Notes: a model not told the origin generated them from the letters alone. Numbered from the stretch's first letter, positions 34,133-43,300 are shown. The stretch is DNA of 45,633 nt from Pseudomonadota bacterium (GCA_026388215.1 JAPLKF010000012.1:1-45633), one strand, 5' to 3'. Translations and numbers: made by a program.

Positions 34133-34451
34133 ATATCATGCCTCCTTTTCAAAATGTAAATGCCTTAGTGTAAAGGACAAGCGTTAAGTGATTGTCGCAA
34201 AATAAATATTATATTTCAAGACCTATCCTAAATAGGTTGTCATATTTAATGGGTAGCCCCCAATTAATCGTTGAATTACGACGGAATGTGTAGTAGAATA
34301 AAAACATATACGCAGCCGCTTCACACACCTGCCTCAAATAGAAGTACCATATGTAGTTGTTTTGAGAGACCACGAAATAGTTTTACACCAAAACGGGCTG
34401 CATCGCATTTTGAATCAAGAATGTGTGGCCTATATAAAGGATGGAGATTTC
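34133..34451. other. Non-coding gap before the PC4-like gene
   Basis: About 320 bp without a convincing gene. It contains the divergent start region of the AsmA-like gene, a 6-bp-stem hairpin ACCTAT / ATAGGT at 34221-34237, and AT-rich sequence that could hold promoters. Short open frames here have no ribosome site. Confidence 0.5.
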
Positions 34452-34673
34452 ATGTTAATAGGAAAGATTATGACAAACTCTAAACAAAGGCTCCTGGTGA
34501 CGGTAGAGGACCACAAGGGGATAAAGGTTATTGATTTACGGGTGTATCAGATTATCAATGACGGTGAACTGATGCCAACCGCAGAAGGCATTTCCTTTGC
34601 GCCTGAAAAGGTTGATACTGTGATCAATCTCCTGCGGGAAGCACAAAAGAAACTATCGGGAATAGAAGCATAA
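34452..34673 (+). CDS. PC4-like (transcriptional coactivator p15) single-strand DNA-binding protein
   Basis: A 73-residue protein. VTVEDHKGIKVIDLRVY followed by GELMPTAEGISFAPEKVDTVINLL is the PC4/p15 fold pattern. Bacterial members bind single-stranded DNA as dimers. The ATG at 34452 has GGAG 5 bp upstream, and MLIGKIMTNSKQRLL matches the usual beginning of bacterial homologues; the frame is open 30 codons further upstream but without support. Part of a run of small nucleic-acid-related genes with the cold-shock gene. Confidence 0.75.
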   Translation: MLIGKIMTNSKQRLLVTVEDHKGIKVIDLRVYQIINDGELMPTAEGISFAPEKVDTVINLLREAQKKLSGIEA

Positions 34674-34788
34674 TAAGCCCATCCCCTCCGGTATCTGATC
34701 GTTCTTTGAAGTTGTGTTATATAGAGCTTATAAAACCTCATGCTATTTAATTGCATGTCCGGCAAAACATGGGGATTAGGAGGTTATC

Positions 34789-34953
34789 TTGGCAAAACAC
34801 GGTGGAGAGTTCAGGAGTAAGAAAAGGCAAAAGGAATTATCACGATTGCAAAAACAAGAAGAAAAGAGGCAGCGTCGGTTTGGTGGACAGACAGCGAAGG
34901 AAACCGGCACAGTAGAAACAGTTCCAGAGGAAAGCAAGAAAGATCTCGAATAA
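34789..34953 (+). CDS. 54-residue basic, highly charged protein
   Basis: TTG start at 34789 with a near-perfect ribosome site AGGAGG 5 bp upstream. The N-terminal 30 residues are rich in Lys, Arg and Gln (RSKKRQKELSRLQKQEEK) and probably helical; the C-terminal part is acidic. This looks like a nucleic-acid or ribosome-associated micro-protein. It lies between PC4-like and cold-shock genes. A similar Lys-rich TTG-start gene occurs at 40008-40136. Confidence 0.6.
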   Translation: MAKHGGEFRSKKRQKELSRLQKQEEKRQRRFGGQTAKETGTVETVPEESKKDLE

Positions 34954-35100
34954 GTATTGCAATCATCCTGGTTTTGTGATATGATTCAACTGGAGTTTCG
35001 GAAACCTTTGTTAGTTGCTACCACAAGAATCTTCATTTTTGTCGTCACTTCGTAACACAGTTCCGTATTCTTCCACATTCTAAAAAGGAGGTATGTCGAT

Positions 35101-35301
35101 ATGGCGAAAGGAACTGTGAAATGGTTCAACGAGTCAAAGGGTTTTGGTTTTATTACAAAAGATGACGGCGGAGATGTTTTTGTTCACTATTCTGCCATTC
35201 AGGACGGTGGTTTCAAATCCCTGGCTGAAGGCGAAAGTGTAACCTTTGATGTTGTAAGTGGCCCAAAAGGCCCCGCAGCATCAAACGTAGTAAAAGGCTA
35301 A
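35101..35301 (+). CDS. Cold-shock protein, CspA family
   Basis: A 66-residue single cold-shock domain. [16 protein letters not shown] contains RNP-1 and DVFVHYSAI contains RNP-2. It binds single-stranded RNA and DNA. Ribosome site AAAAGGAGG is strong. The 147-bp upstream gap could be the long structured leader typical of cold-shock mRNAs. A terminator follows. Confidence 0.95.
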   Translation: MAKGTVKWFNESKGFGFITKDDGGDVFVHYSAIQDGGFKSLAEGESVTFDVVSGPKGPAASNVVKG

Positions 35302-35308
35302 GCCCATA

Positions 35309-35344
35309 AAGCAGGTTCAGGTTATCTGGACCTGCTTTTCTTTA
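35309..35344 (+). terminator. Terminator of the cold-shock gene
   Basis: A 12-bp stem (35309-35320 with 35326-35337, one G-T pair) with loop GTTAT, followed by TTCTTT. Confidence 0.85.
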
Positions 35345-35410
35345 GAACACCCCGAGATAGGACTGTTAATCAGAACCGCCACCGAACCATTCATACTATA
35401 ATGAGGGAGT

Positions 35411-37231
35411 ATGGAACAGAGCAAAATTAGAAATATCGCAATCATCGCCCATGTGGATCACGGGAAGACAACACTTGTAGACCAGCTTTTCAGACAGAGC
35501 GGAATGTTCCGCGATAACGAAGTGGTCGAAGAACGACTCATGGATTCTATGGATCTTGAGAAGGAACGTGGCATAACAATTTCTTCAAAGAATGGTTCCT
35601 TTATGTATAAGGATTTTTTTATTAATATTATCGATACACCAGGACATGCAGATTTCGGCGGCCAGGTCGAAAGGGTCCTTAAAATGGCTGATGGCGTGCT
35701 TCTCCTTGTGGATGCAGCGGAAGGGCCAATGCCCCAGACCCGTTTCGTCCTCAAAAAGGCGCTCATCCTTAACATACCTGTTATTGTCGTTATCAACAAA
35801 ATAGATAAACCGGCAGCCCGGTGCGACTGGGTAGTAGATCAGGTCTTTGATCTTTTTGTAAAACTGGGCGCACCAGATGATATACTTGATTTCCCCGTTA
35901 TTTATACCTCCGCAAAGAGAGGTTACGCAACGCTTGATCATACCCGGAACCACGGTACGATGATTCCGCTTTTCAAAATGATCGTAAATTCTATTCCGCC
36001 TCCAACCGGAAATCCCGAAGCCCCCCTGCAGATGCTTGTGAGCTCGCTCGCCTACTCTTCCTTTCTCGGAAGACTGGCAATAGGAAAAATAACCTCGGGA
36101 CTTCTAAATATAAACAAAGACGTTATTGTTGCAAAAACTGACGGTTTCACAACACCTGCCCGTATCACAAAGATCTACCGGTTCAAAGGTAGTGGCAAAG
36201 AAGAGGTCGAGACTGCCGGTGTCGGCGAAATAGTTGCGGTAGCCGGTATGGAATCTATTATGGTTGGCGAGACCCTTACCGACCCTGAAAACCCCCTCCC
36301 TCTGCCCGGTATCGAAATAGACCCGCCAACAATATCCATGAACTTTATCCCTAACGACTCGCCTTTTTCCGGAAACGAAGGGAGATTTCTTACTTCGAGA
36401 CATATCCGTGAAAGACTCATTCGTGAGACGCTATCGGACATTGCACTCATCTTAGAAGAATTAACCGATGGTATTGGATACAAAGTATCCGGGAGAGGTG
36501 AGCTTCACCTCTCGATCCTTATCGAAAAGATGCGCAGGGAGGGCTATGAATTTCAGGTTACACGACCCATGGTTATATTCAAAGAGGGAAATGGGGGAAG
36601 GCTTGAGCCTTATGAAGAACTCACGATTGATGTCGATGAACCTTACTCAGGAAACGTGATCGAAAACCTCGGGAAAAGGAAAGGCCAGATGGTCGAAATG
36701 CACCAGAATAACGGGACGGTCAGGATGAGGTACAGGGTTCCAACCAGAGGGCTTATTGGTTTCCGTTCAGAATTTATGACCGAGACAAAAGGTATGGGTA
36801 CGATGAGCTACATATTTGACGGTTACGACCGGTATGCCGGTGAAATAAAGAACCGCAACAACGGGGCTCTCGTGGTAATGGAACAGTGCAGTACCGTGGC
36901 GTATGCGCTCTTTAACCTTCAGGAAAGAGGACAATTATTTATAGGCCCCGGTGAAAAGGTTTACGGTGGCCAGATTATCGGAGAACACAGCCGTGAAAAT
37001 GACCTGGTGATAAACCCTGCGAAAGGAAAAAAACTTACAAACATGAGGGCCGCGGGCTCTGATGACGCTGTTATTCTTACCCCCTTCAGAAAAATGAGCC
37101 TGGAAGATTGCATTTCCTACATCAATGAGGACGAACTCGTTGAAATAACGCCCCGCTCAATCAGATTACGAAAGATCATCCTCGACAACCTTCAGCGTAA
37201 AAGGGCACGACTAACCGCAGCAAAGGCTTGA
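35411..37231 (+). CDS. typA: Ribosome-associated GTPase TypA/BipA
   Basis: A 606-residue translational GTPase. G1 is AHVDHGKTT (14-22), followed by ERGITI in switch I, DTPGHADFGG (G3), NKIDKP (G4) and TSAKRG (G5). The BipA-specific C-terminal region is present (RVPTRGLIGFRSEFMTETKG and KKLTNMRA). It binds the ribosome and is needed under stress or cold, which fits its position after the cold-shock gene. Length is standard. Confidence 0.96.
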   Translation: MEQSKIRNIAIIAHVDHGKTTLVDQLFRQSGMFRDNEVVEERLMDSMDLEKERGITISSKNGSFMYKDFFINIIDTPGHADFGGQVERVLKMADGVLLLVDAAEGPMPQTRFVLKKALILNIPVIVVINKIDKPAARCDWVVDQVFDLFVKLGAPDDILDFPVIYTSAKRGYATLDHTRNHGTMIPLFKMIVNSIPPPTGNPEAPLQMLVSSLAYSSFLGRLAIGKITSGLLNINKDVIVAKTDGFTTPARITKIYRFKGSGKEEVETAGVGEIVAVAGMESIMVGETLTDPENPLPLPGIEIDPPTISMNFIPNDSPFSGNEGRFLTSRHIRERLIRETLSDIALILEELTDGIGYKVSGRGELHLSILIEKMRREGYEFQVTRPMVIFKEGNGGRLEPYEELTIDVDEPYSGNVIENLGKRKGQMVEMHQNNGTVRMRYRVPTRGLIGFRSEFMTETKGMGTMSYIFDGYDRYAGEIKNRNNGALVVMEQCSTVAYALFNLQERGQLFIGPGEKVYGGQIIGEHSRENDLVINPAKGKKLTNMRAAGSDDAVILTPFRKMSLEDCISYINEDELVEITPRSIRLRKIILDNLQRKRARLTAAKA

Positions 37232-37255
37232 GAGCACTCTTCCTTCAACCTCCCA

Positions 37256-37294
37256 TTGAAGATTTAAACCTGTGACCTTCCTGTCCTGTGTCAA
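37256..37294. repeat. 39-nt dispersed repeat, copy 1
   Basis: This stretch in the typA-dus gap matches 40277-40315 next to hsdR at 38 of 39 positions, same orientation. Its left part can pair as CTTCAA / TTGAAG with bases just upstream. Confidence 0.75.
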
Positions 37295-37342
37295 CAAGTT
37301 TTTGATATTTGACACCTTCGCAGGCGAGGGTTAGAATGAGGC

Positions 37343-38356
37343 GTGCTCATTATCGGTAACCTTATGCTGCCGCTCCCCTGCATGCTTGCCCCTATGGCCG
37401 GGGTAAGCGATCTGTCCTTCCGCCTGATTACCCGTGCCTTTGGCGCTCCCCTTGCCTTTACGGAGATGATTGATGTGAGGGCTTTACACCACAAGGATAA
37501 GAGAACCCGCCACATGCTCTCCTCAACCCCTGATGACCGCCCCTTGGGTATACAGTTGCTGGGTAACGATGAAAAAAATATATTGAAAGCCCTTGACGCC
37601 CTCGAAGGATACAAGTTTGACCTTCTCGATTTCAACGCTGCCTGTCCCACCCCCAAAATTACGCGCAAGGGAAAAGGGGCAGCACTCCTCAAAGAGCCCC
37701 GCAAACTCAGGGAACTTCTCAAGGTACTGGTTGACCATTCGAAAGTCCCTGTAACTGTGAAGATCAGGGCAGGGTGGGACCCCGATTCGGTAAATGCAAG
37801 GGAGATTGCCCTCTATGCCGAAGATGCCGGCATCAGCGCCCTCTTTATCCATGGTAGGACAAAGACCCAGGGATATAGTGGGACCGTAGATTATCAGGTA
37901 GTCAAAGAGGTGAAGGAAGCCTTAAAGATACCCGTGATTGCGAGCGGCGATAATATTTCAGTGCCCTTAATCAAGAAGATGTTTGACGAGACCGGCTGCG
38001 ACGGCGTGGCGATCGCCCGGGGCTCTCTCGGAAATCCCTGGATATTCAGGGAAATAATCCGCTTCTTTCAGGATGGCACGCTTTGCGAAAGACCAGATGT
38101 ACATGAGCGCATAGCTGTAATGAAGAACCATCTGCACCTGTCGGTGGAACATTATGGGGAAAGAAAGGGTGTGAGCAGCTTCCACAAATTCTTTATCTGG
38201 TACACGAGGGGACTTGCGGGCATGAAACTGCTCCGCGACAAGGCTTTCAGGACAGACATGGCAGATGCACTCCTTGACGTCATCGAAGAGCTAAAAACGC
38301 TCGATAAGATAGACGACAGCATCTGCTCTCAAGGTCACTTCCCATTGCTTAAATAA
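37343..38356 (+). CDS. tRNA-dihydrouridine synthase (DusB-like)
   Basis: An FMN-dependent Dus of 330-337 residues that reduces uridines in the tRNA D-loop. The N-terminal LAPMAGVSDLSFR, the catalytic Cys101 in NAACPTPKIT, VTVKIRAGWD, FIHGRTKTQGYSG and ASGDN match the family. The listed start is GTG at 37343; an ATG at 37364 is possible. It converges on and overlaps the YajD-like gene by 22 bp. Confidence 0.93.
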   Translation: MLIIGNLMLPLPCMLAPMAGVSDLSFRLITRAFGAPLAFTEMIDVRALHHKDKRTRHMLSSTPDDRPLGIQLLGNDEKNILKALDALEGYKFDLLDFNAACPTPKITRKGKGAALLKEPRKLRELLKVLVDHSKVPVTVKIRAGWDPDSVNAREIALYAEDAGISALFIHGRTKTQGYSGTVDYQVVKEVKEALKIPVIASGDNISVPLIKKMFDETGCDGVAIARGSLGNPWIFREIIRFFQDGTLCERPDVHERIAVMKNHLHLSVEHYGERKGVSSFHKFFIWYTRGLAGMKLLRDKAFRTDMADALLDVIEELKTLDKIDDSICSQGHFPLLK

Positions 38357-38667
38357 TCGCCGAGCAGTCCCCTGCTGTGTTCATCATCATGGCAGTAGAC
38401 ACAAAGGTTTTCCCAGTTAGAACCATCCGGTGGATTATTCCTGTGATTGCCGTCTTTATGGTGAACGGTGAGAAGATGCCTGTCCTTATAGTCAAACTCC
38501 CGTGCGCACTTGGCACAGATGAGGCCGTGGATTCGGAGCGACTGTTCTCTATAATCATTTTTCGGGAGATTGTCCTGCAATTCCTTTACTATTTCTTCAG
38601 TGGACTTACCGCTCTCCTTCCACCTTGTTCCTGTCTTGCTACGCACCGTATATCTTTTTTTTCTCAT
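38335..38667 (-). CDS. yajD: YajD-like HNH nuclease
   Basis: A 110-residue HNH-fold protein. CAKC near residue 52, TVHHKDGNHRNNPPDGSNWE with the HH and N residues, and CVYCHDDEHSR form a zinc-bound HNH motif as in E. coli YajD. A helical Lys-rich N-terminus precedes it. Its 3' end overlaps dus on the opposite strand. Upstream lies the left end of the RAYT element, so its native promoter region may have been changed by that insertion. Confidence 0.88.
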   Translation of the reverse strand: MRKKRYTVRSKTGTRWKESGKSTEEIVKELQDNLPKNDYREQSLRIHGLICAKCAREFDYKDRHLLTVHHKDGNHRNNPPDGSNWENLCVYCHDDEHSRGLLGDYLSNGK

Positions 38668-38684
38668 CTTCGCACCCCTGACAA

Positions 38685-38700
38685 CCGCATATGGGGGTCA
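38685..38700. repeat. 16-nt repeat at the left RAYT boundary
   Basis: CCGCATATGGGGGTCA is present here and, identically and in the same orientation, at 40207-40222. It overlaps the outer end of the left inverted repeat. Confidence 0.75.
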
Positions 38701-39738
38701 AATCTTTATCCTTGACTTATATATTCAATAATTCCTTGAATCTGCCTTTGCAGTTGGGCATCTTTCTCCAGTTGAATATGCAATCTTTTCCTTCCTACGC
38801 TTACTGAACTGTAGTCAACCCCCATAATCTCACCAATCTCTCTCTGATTCATACCAGCGTATCGGTATAAGAGATCCATTGTGAGGGGACGCGCAATGCT
38901 CTGGTATCCTTTTTTTAGAATCTCTTCCTTTGTTACCCCCACATGTTTGGTGACTGCTTGAAAGATCTTTTCTGGTTCAACCTGTTTCAATATCATCTTT
39001 ATGGCCGGCATTTCTCTCTTTGTTTTGATAGGTTCAATAATATGTTTTTTTATATTCTCTACGAAAGGATTGTCACCAACAATACCGTGTCCTTTTCCTT
39101 TTTCTAATGGATTGAATGTTTTTGATAATCCACTTTCAACAAAGTCTCTATAGCGCTTTTTGTCTCCTCCACAGTAGTTCAGGGTATCGTCCAGGGAAAG
39201 GAACGGATACCGATTCTTTTTCGCACTGTAATCCGGATAACTGCTCCACGGGTAATCCCTCAAATACTTTTTCTTCTCATCGATAGGAAGATTGGATAAT
39301 CCTCTCATCCGAACCGGGTTGAAATGGATGTACCGGGAAACCTCTTGAAGATAACTATCTGCATCTATAACAAAGGATTTGTAACGTCCCTGGTAGAGAT
39401 GGCCAGTTTTTTTATGTCGTTTGTTAAAGTATGATGTGTAGGAGATATTAAAATGGCGCATAAACTCCTGAAGATTGGCCAAGGGTGTCTTAACAATGAG
39501 ATGGAAATGGTTTGCCATGAGGACAAAGGCTAATATCTGCACCTGATAGATCTCACTTGAACGTTTCAGGAGATCCAGGAAATATTTGCGGTCGTAATCA
39601 TTAAAAAATATCTTTTGCCGGGCATTCCCCCTGCAGGTAAGATGATAGTATGCATTCTCAAATTGAATGCGGAGAGGTCTTGCCATGCTGAAAGTTAAGT
39701 TAAATTTATTTGAATGTCAAGAATAAAGATTTGACCCC
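38694..39738 (-). mobile_element. RAYT element bounded by 23-bp inverted repeats
   Basis: GGGGTCAAATCTTTATCCTT.. at 38694-38716 is the inverse of 39716-39738, matching at 22 of 23 positions. Only the RAYT gene lies between. The right repeat ends one base before the stop codon of the zinc-ribbon gene at 39740. No clear target duplication is seen. Confidence 0.7.
38706..39686 (-). CDS. REP-associated tyrosine transposase (Y1/HUH)
   Basis: A 326-residue HUH-type transposase. The N-terminus MARPLRIQFENAYYHLTCRG, the HUH motif HFH at 60-62 (MANHFHLIVKT), and a catalytic tyrosine in SYLQEVSRYIHFNPVR are all present. A C-terminal helix-turn-helix (NQREIGEIMGVDYSSVS) resembles the DnaA C-terminal domain found in long RAYTs. 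RAYTs nick single strands of REP palindromes and spread them. The gene looks intact. Its end overlaps the left inverted repeat. Confidence 0.92.
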   Translation of the reverse strand: MARPLRIQFENAYYHLTCRGNARQKIFFNDYDRKYFLDLLKRSSEIYQVQILAFVLMANHFHLIVKTPLANLQEFMRHFNISYTSYFNKRHKKTGHLYQGRYKSFVIDADSYLQEVSRYIHFNPVRMRGLSNLPIDEKKKYLRDYPWSSYPDYSAKKNRYPFLSLDDTLNYCGGDKKRYRDFVESGLSKTFNPLEKGKGHGIVGDNPFVENIKKHIIEPIKTKREMPAIKMILKQVEPEKIFQAVTKHVGVTKEEILKKGYQSIARPLTMDLLYRYAGMNQREIGEIMGVDYSSVSVGRKRLHIQLEKDAQLQRQIQGIIEYISQG

Positions 39739-39739
39739 A

Positions 39740-39922
39740 TTATTTGCTACCTTCGTTCTTGCGCTTTGAATAGCAATCCTTACAGTATATCGGACGGTCA
39801 TCTCTGGGTTTAAAAGGGACTTCGCATTCTTTCTTACACTCTGCGCAAATCGCCTTGTGCATCTCCCGTGGCCTTCCGCCGTATCCACCGTATCCACCGC
39901 TGCCACCTTTCTGATATCCCAT
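39740..39922 (-). CDS. Small CxxC zinc-ribbon protein
   Basis: A 60-residue protein with a Gly/Tyr-rich start and a zinc ribbon: CAEC (near 27-30) and CKDC (near 47-50) flank VPFKPRDDRPIYC, the pattern of a widespread small bacterial zinc-ribbon family, often next to cold-shock or RNA genes. Ribosome site AAAAGGAGG is strong. The RAYT element begins one base after its stop codon. Function is unknown, perhaps RNA binding. Confidence 0.85.
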   Translation of the reverse strand: MGYQKGGSGGYGGYGGRPREMHKAICAECKKECEVPFKPRDDRPIYCKDCYSKRKNEGSK

Positions 39923-40007
39923 GTTACCTCCTTTTTAGCTTTGCTAAAGATTTTAGTCCCTAAGCTAATTATTATAGGACTTTCGTAGAGGAATTTCAAG
40001 TGTTTCT

Positions 40008-40136
40008 TTATACTACAGTGACGTCCTCATTCGAAGCCTGCTCTGAATCAGCCTTGGCCTGTATGTTTTTTTTATCCAGTTTGCTTTGTTTCTTTTCTTC
40101 TGCTTTCTTTTTCTTTGCCAATTTTTTCTCTGACAA
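40008..40136 (-). CDS. 42-residue Lys-rich protein
   Basis: TTG start at 40134-40136 with GAGG upstream. The peptide begins SEKKLAKKKKAEEKKQSK and ends acidic (NEDVTVV), the same basic-then-acidic plan as the gene at 34789-34953. It lies upstream of the zinc-ribbon gene on the same strand. It could be real or low-complexity chance. Confidence 0.45.
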   Translation of the reverse strand: MSEKKLAKKKKAEEKKQSKLDKKNIQAKADSEQASNEDVTVV

Positions 40137-40206
40137 CCATACCTCTTTTTTATAGTATAGCACAACGGGCAATGGGGTTTATCTACTTCCGTGCGTCAAT
40201 GTACCT

Positions 40207-40222
40207 CCGCATATGGGGGTCA
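40207..40222. repeat. 16-nt repeat, second copy
   Basis: Identical to 38685-38700. No RAYT gene adjoins it, so it may be the scar or outer end of a former element. Confidence 0.7.
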
Positions 40223-40234
40223 CACACCTATACC

Positions 40235-40262
40235 ACGAGCTACGAGCCATCAGCTATTAGCT
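40235..40262. repeat. Heptamer repeat array, locus 9
   Basis: Four heptads (ACGAGCT, ACGAGCC, ATCAGCT, ATTAGCT) in register, related to the units of locus 4. Confidence 0.65.
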
Positions 40263-40276
40263 CAATTGATTGACTT

Positions 40277-40369
40277 TTGAAGATTTGAACCTGTGACCTT
40301 CCTGTCCTGTGTCAAGGACCGACGCCTATCTGTGACCTTCCTGTCCTGTGTCAAGGACCGACGCCTATC
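40277..40369. repeat. 39-nt dispersed repeat, copy 2, and 39-bp tandem duplication at the hsdR end
   Basis: 40277-40315 matches 37256-37294 (38 of 39). Separately, 40292-40330 and 40331-40369 are identical 39-bp tandem copies. The right copy includes the last codons and stop of hsdR, so the gene's 3' end was duplicated. Confidence 0.9.
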
Positions 40370-43300
40370 TCTATCCCAGACTTTTCCGCCCAATCTCTGG
40401 CGATCATTGTTGCCTGCTCAAGTACGGTTTCGGTTGCCTTTTTCTGTTTGTCAGGCGGATACCCATATTTTCGAAGAACTCTTTTTACCGCTACTCTCAG
40501 TTTAGCCTGGACACTTTCTCTTAATGTCCAGTCTATGGTTACGTTGTTGCGGATGGTATTTGCGAGTTCTCTTGCGATTGTTCTCAGCGTCTCATCCCCA
40601 AGCACTTTGACTGCGCTGTCGTTGACTTCGAGGGCATCGTAGAATGCAAGCTCGTCATCTGAGAGGTTTAGCTTTTCCCCTCTCCTGTTGGCTTCGCGCA
40701 TGTCTTTAGCGAGCTGTATGAGTTCCTCAATGACTTTTACGGTTTCTATTGTTTTGTTCTGGTACTTTCTTATGGATTTTTCGAGCATCTCGGCAAAGGA
40801 TTTCGACTGGATGAGGTTCTTCCTGGACCTTGTTTTTATCTCGTCGTTCAGCAGTTTTTTGAGGAGTTCGAAGGCGAGGTTTTTGTGCTGCATACCCCCT
40901 ATTTCTTCGAGGAACTCGTCTGAGAGTATTGAGATATCGGGCTTTTTCAGTCCCAGGGCGTCGAATATGTCCACAACTTTGTCTGAGACTACTGCTTTTG
41001 AGATGATTTGCCTGATGGCTGAATCGAGCTCTTCCTGTGTCTTGCTTGTCGTGGTGGTATTCTTTATGAATTGTGACTTGACGGCTTGAAAAAATCCTAC
41101 GTCATCCCTTACCTTTAAGGCTTCTTCGTTTGGTACTGAGAGTGCAAACGCCAATAATAGCTCCGATGTGTGTTTTACGAATCTTTCTTTGCCGTCTTTC
41201 TGTGCAAGTATGTAGTCCATTGCCTCCGCTATTACAGACATTTTTTCTTTTGGCGCTGCCTTGAAGAATTCTTTGTAGTTGAAACTTTCAAAGAGGGCAT
41301 TGACTAACTCGTATTTTTCGAGCATCTTCGCCACTGCCTCTTCCTGATCAATACCGACTTCTTTCCTGTCGCCTTCTGTGTATTCTGACAAAGCCTTTTT
41401 CAGTTCGTCTGCTATGCCTATGTAGTCTACTATTAGTCCTCCTGGCTTGTCTTTGAATACCCGGTTTACCCTTGCTATGGCTTGCATGAGGCCGTGGCCT
41501 CTCATGGGCTTGTCCACGTACATGGTGTGGAGGTTTTTCACGTCAAAGCCTGTGAGCCACATATCCCTTACGATTACTATTCTTAGCGGGTCGTCGGGGT
41601 CTTTCATCCTGTCGCCGATGTCCCGCCTTCCTTGCTTGTTCCTTATGTGTTCCTGCCAGCTTTGGGGGTCGCTTGCCGAGCCGGTCATGATGACTTTGAT
41701 TACTCCTTTGTCGTTGTCTTTGTGGTACCACTCAGGTCTTAGCTTGATGATTTCGTCGTGGAGTTCTACGCATATTCTTCTGCTCATGCAGACTATCATT
41801 GCTTTGCCGTCCAGTACTTTTAGTCGGTCTTCAAAGTGGTTGATTATGTCTCTTGCGATGTTCCTTATGCGCTTTTCGCTGCCTACCAGGGCTTCGAGCC
41901 GTGCCCATTTGCTTTTGAGCTTTTCTTTCTTCTCTACCTCTTCGCCTTCCATTACTTCCTCGAATTCCGGGTCAATCTTTGGCCTTTCTTCGGGCTTCAG
42001 TTCAAGTTTGGCGAGCCTGCTTTCGTAGTATATCCTGACTGTTGCGCCGTCGTTGACGGCTTTTTCCATGTCGTAGATGTCTATGTAGTTACCGAATACA
42101 GCCGGGGTGTTCCTGTCTGCTTTTTCTAAGGGTGTTCCTGTGAAGCCTATGAATGATGCATTTGGCAGGGCGTCCCTCATGTGCCGTGCGAAGCCGTCTA
42201 TGAAATCGTACTGGCTCCGATGCGCTTCGTCCGCTATGACAATTATGTTCCGCCTTTCAGACAATAGCGGGTATGAATCGCCTTTTTCTTCCGGCAGGAA
42301 TTTTTGTATGGTGGTGAAGACTATCCCGCCGGAGGCTACTTTGAGAAGTTCTCTTAGCCTTGCCCTTGTTTCTGCCTGTACGGGGGCCTGCCTGAGTATT
42401 TCCTGGCACCGTCCGAAGGTTCCGAAGAGTTGGTCGTCAAGGTCGTTTCTGTCTGTGAGCAGGACTATTGTGGGGTTGTCGAGGGTGAGGATGAGCTTTC
42501 CTGTGTAGAATACCATGGTGAGGCTTTTGCCTGAGCCCTGGCTGTGCCAGATTACGCCGCAGCGCTTGTCGCCTTTCGGTCTGGATGCTTCTATTGTGGC
42601 TTCTATTGCCTTGTTTACTGCGTAGTATTGGTGGTAGCCGGCAATCTTCTTGTGGGTGGCATGCTCCTCTTTCTCAAAAACGATGAAGTGCCTTATGATG
42701 TCGAGGAATTTGGTCTTCCCGAACATGCCTTTCAGGAGGACCTCCATTGATTTGCTTTTTATCTCTGACTTTATCTCTTTGCCGTCTGTTGTGCGCCAGA
42801 GCATGAACCATTCCTTGCCCGAGGTTATGGTACCTGCGCGGGCTTCCATGCCGTCGCTCACTATCAGGGCTTCGTTATAGTTGAACAGGGATGATATCTC
42901 ATGCTTGTATGTCTGGAACTGGTCGAAGGCTTTCCAGACCGTGGCGCTCTCATCAACAGGGTTTTTTAATTCTATGACTGTAAGGGGGATTCCGTTGACA
43001 AAGACGACTATGTCGGGCCTGCGGTTGTAATTGTTCTCAATGACGGTGAACTGGTTCACTGCCAGAAATTCGTTGTTCTCAGGGTCTTCGAAGTCAAAAA
43101 GCCATACCGTGTCTCCTGCGATGCGCCCGTCCTTTTTCCTGTATTCTACGCCCACGCCGTTGACGAGCATTGTGTGGAATGCCTGGTTATTGACAAGAAG
43201 CTTAGGGCTTTCAGCCCTCAAGACTTTCTTAACCGCCTCCTCTCTTGCTTCTTTCGGAATGTTCGGGTTAATCCTGTCTATGGCCTTTGAAAACCGCTCT

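Noticed and set aside
37232-37342. Hairpin CTTCAA / TTGAAG after typA as a terminator
   Set aside because: The stem is only 6 bp and no T-run follows.
39706-39999. 97-codon minus-strand frame over the small zinc-ribbon gene
   Set aside because: The 60-residue frame has the zinc ribbon and the ribosome site; the longer one runs through the RAYT repeat and has neither.
40282-40330. tRNA-like sequence (reverse complement contains GGTCACAGGTTCAAATC and a TTGACAC loop)
   Set aside because: It resembles the T-arm and Val-type anticodon loop, but the anticodon stem pairs badly, the 3' T-stem strand is missing and no acceptor stem exists. Treated as a repeat only.
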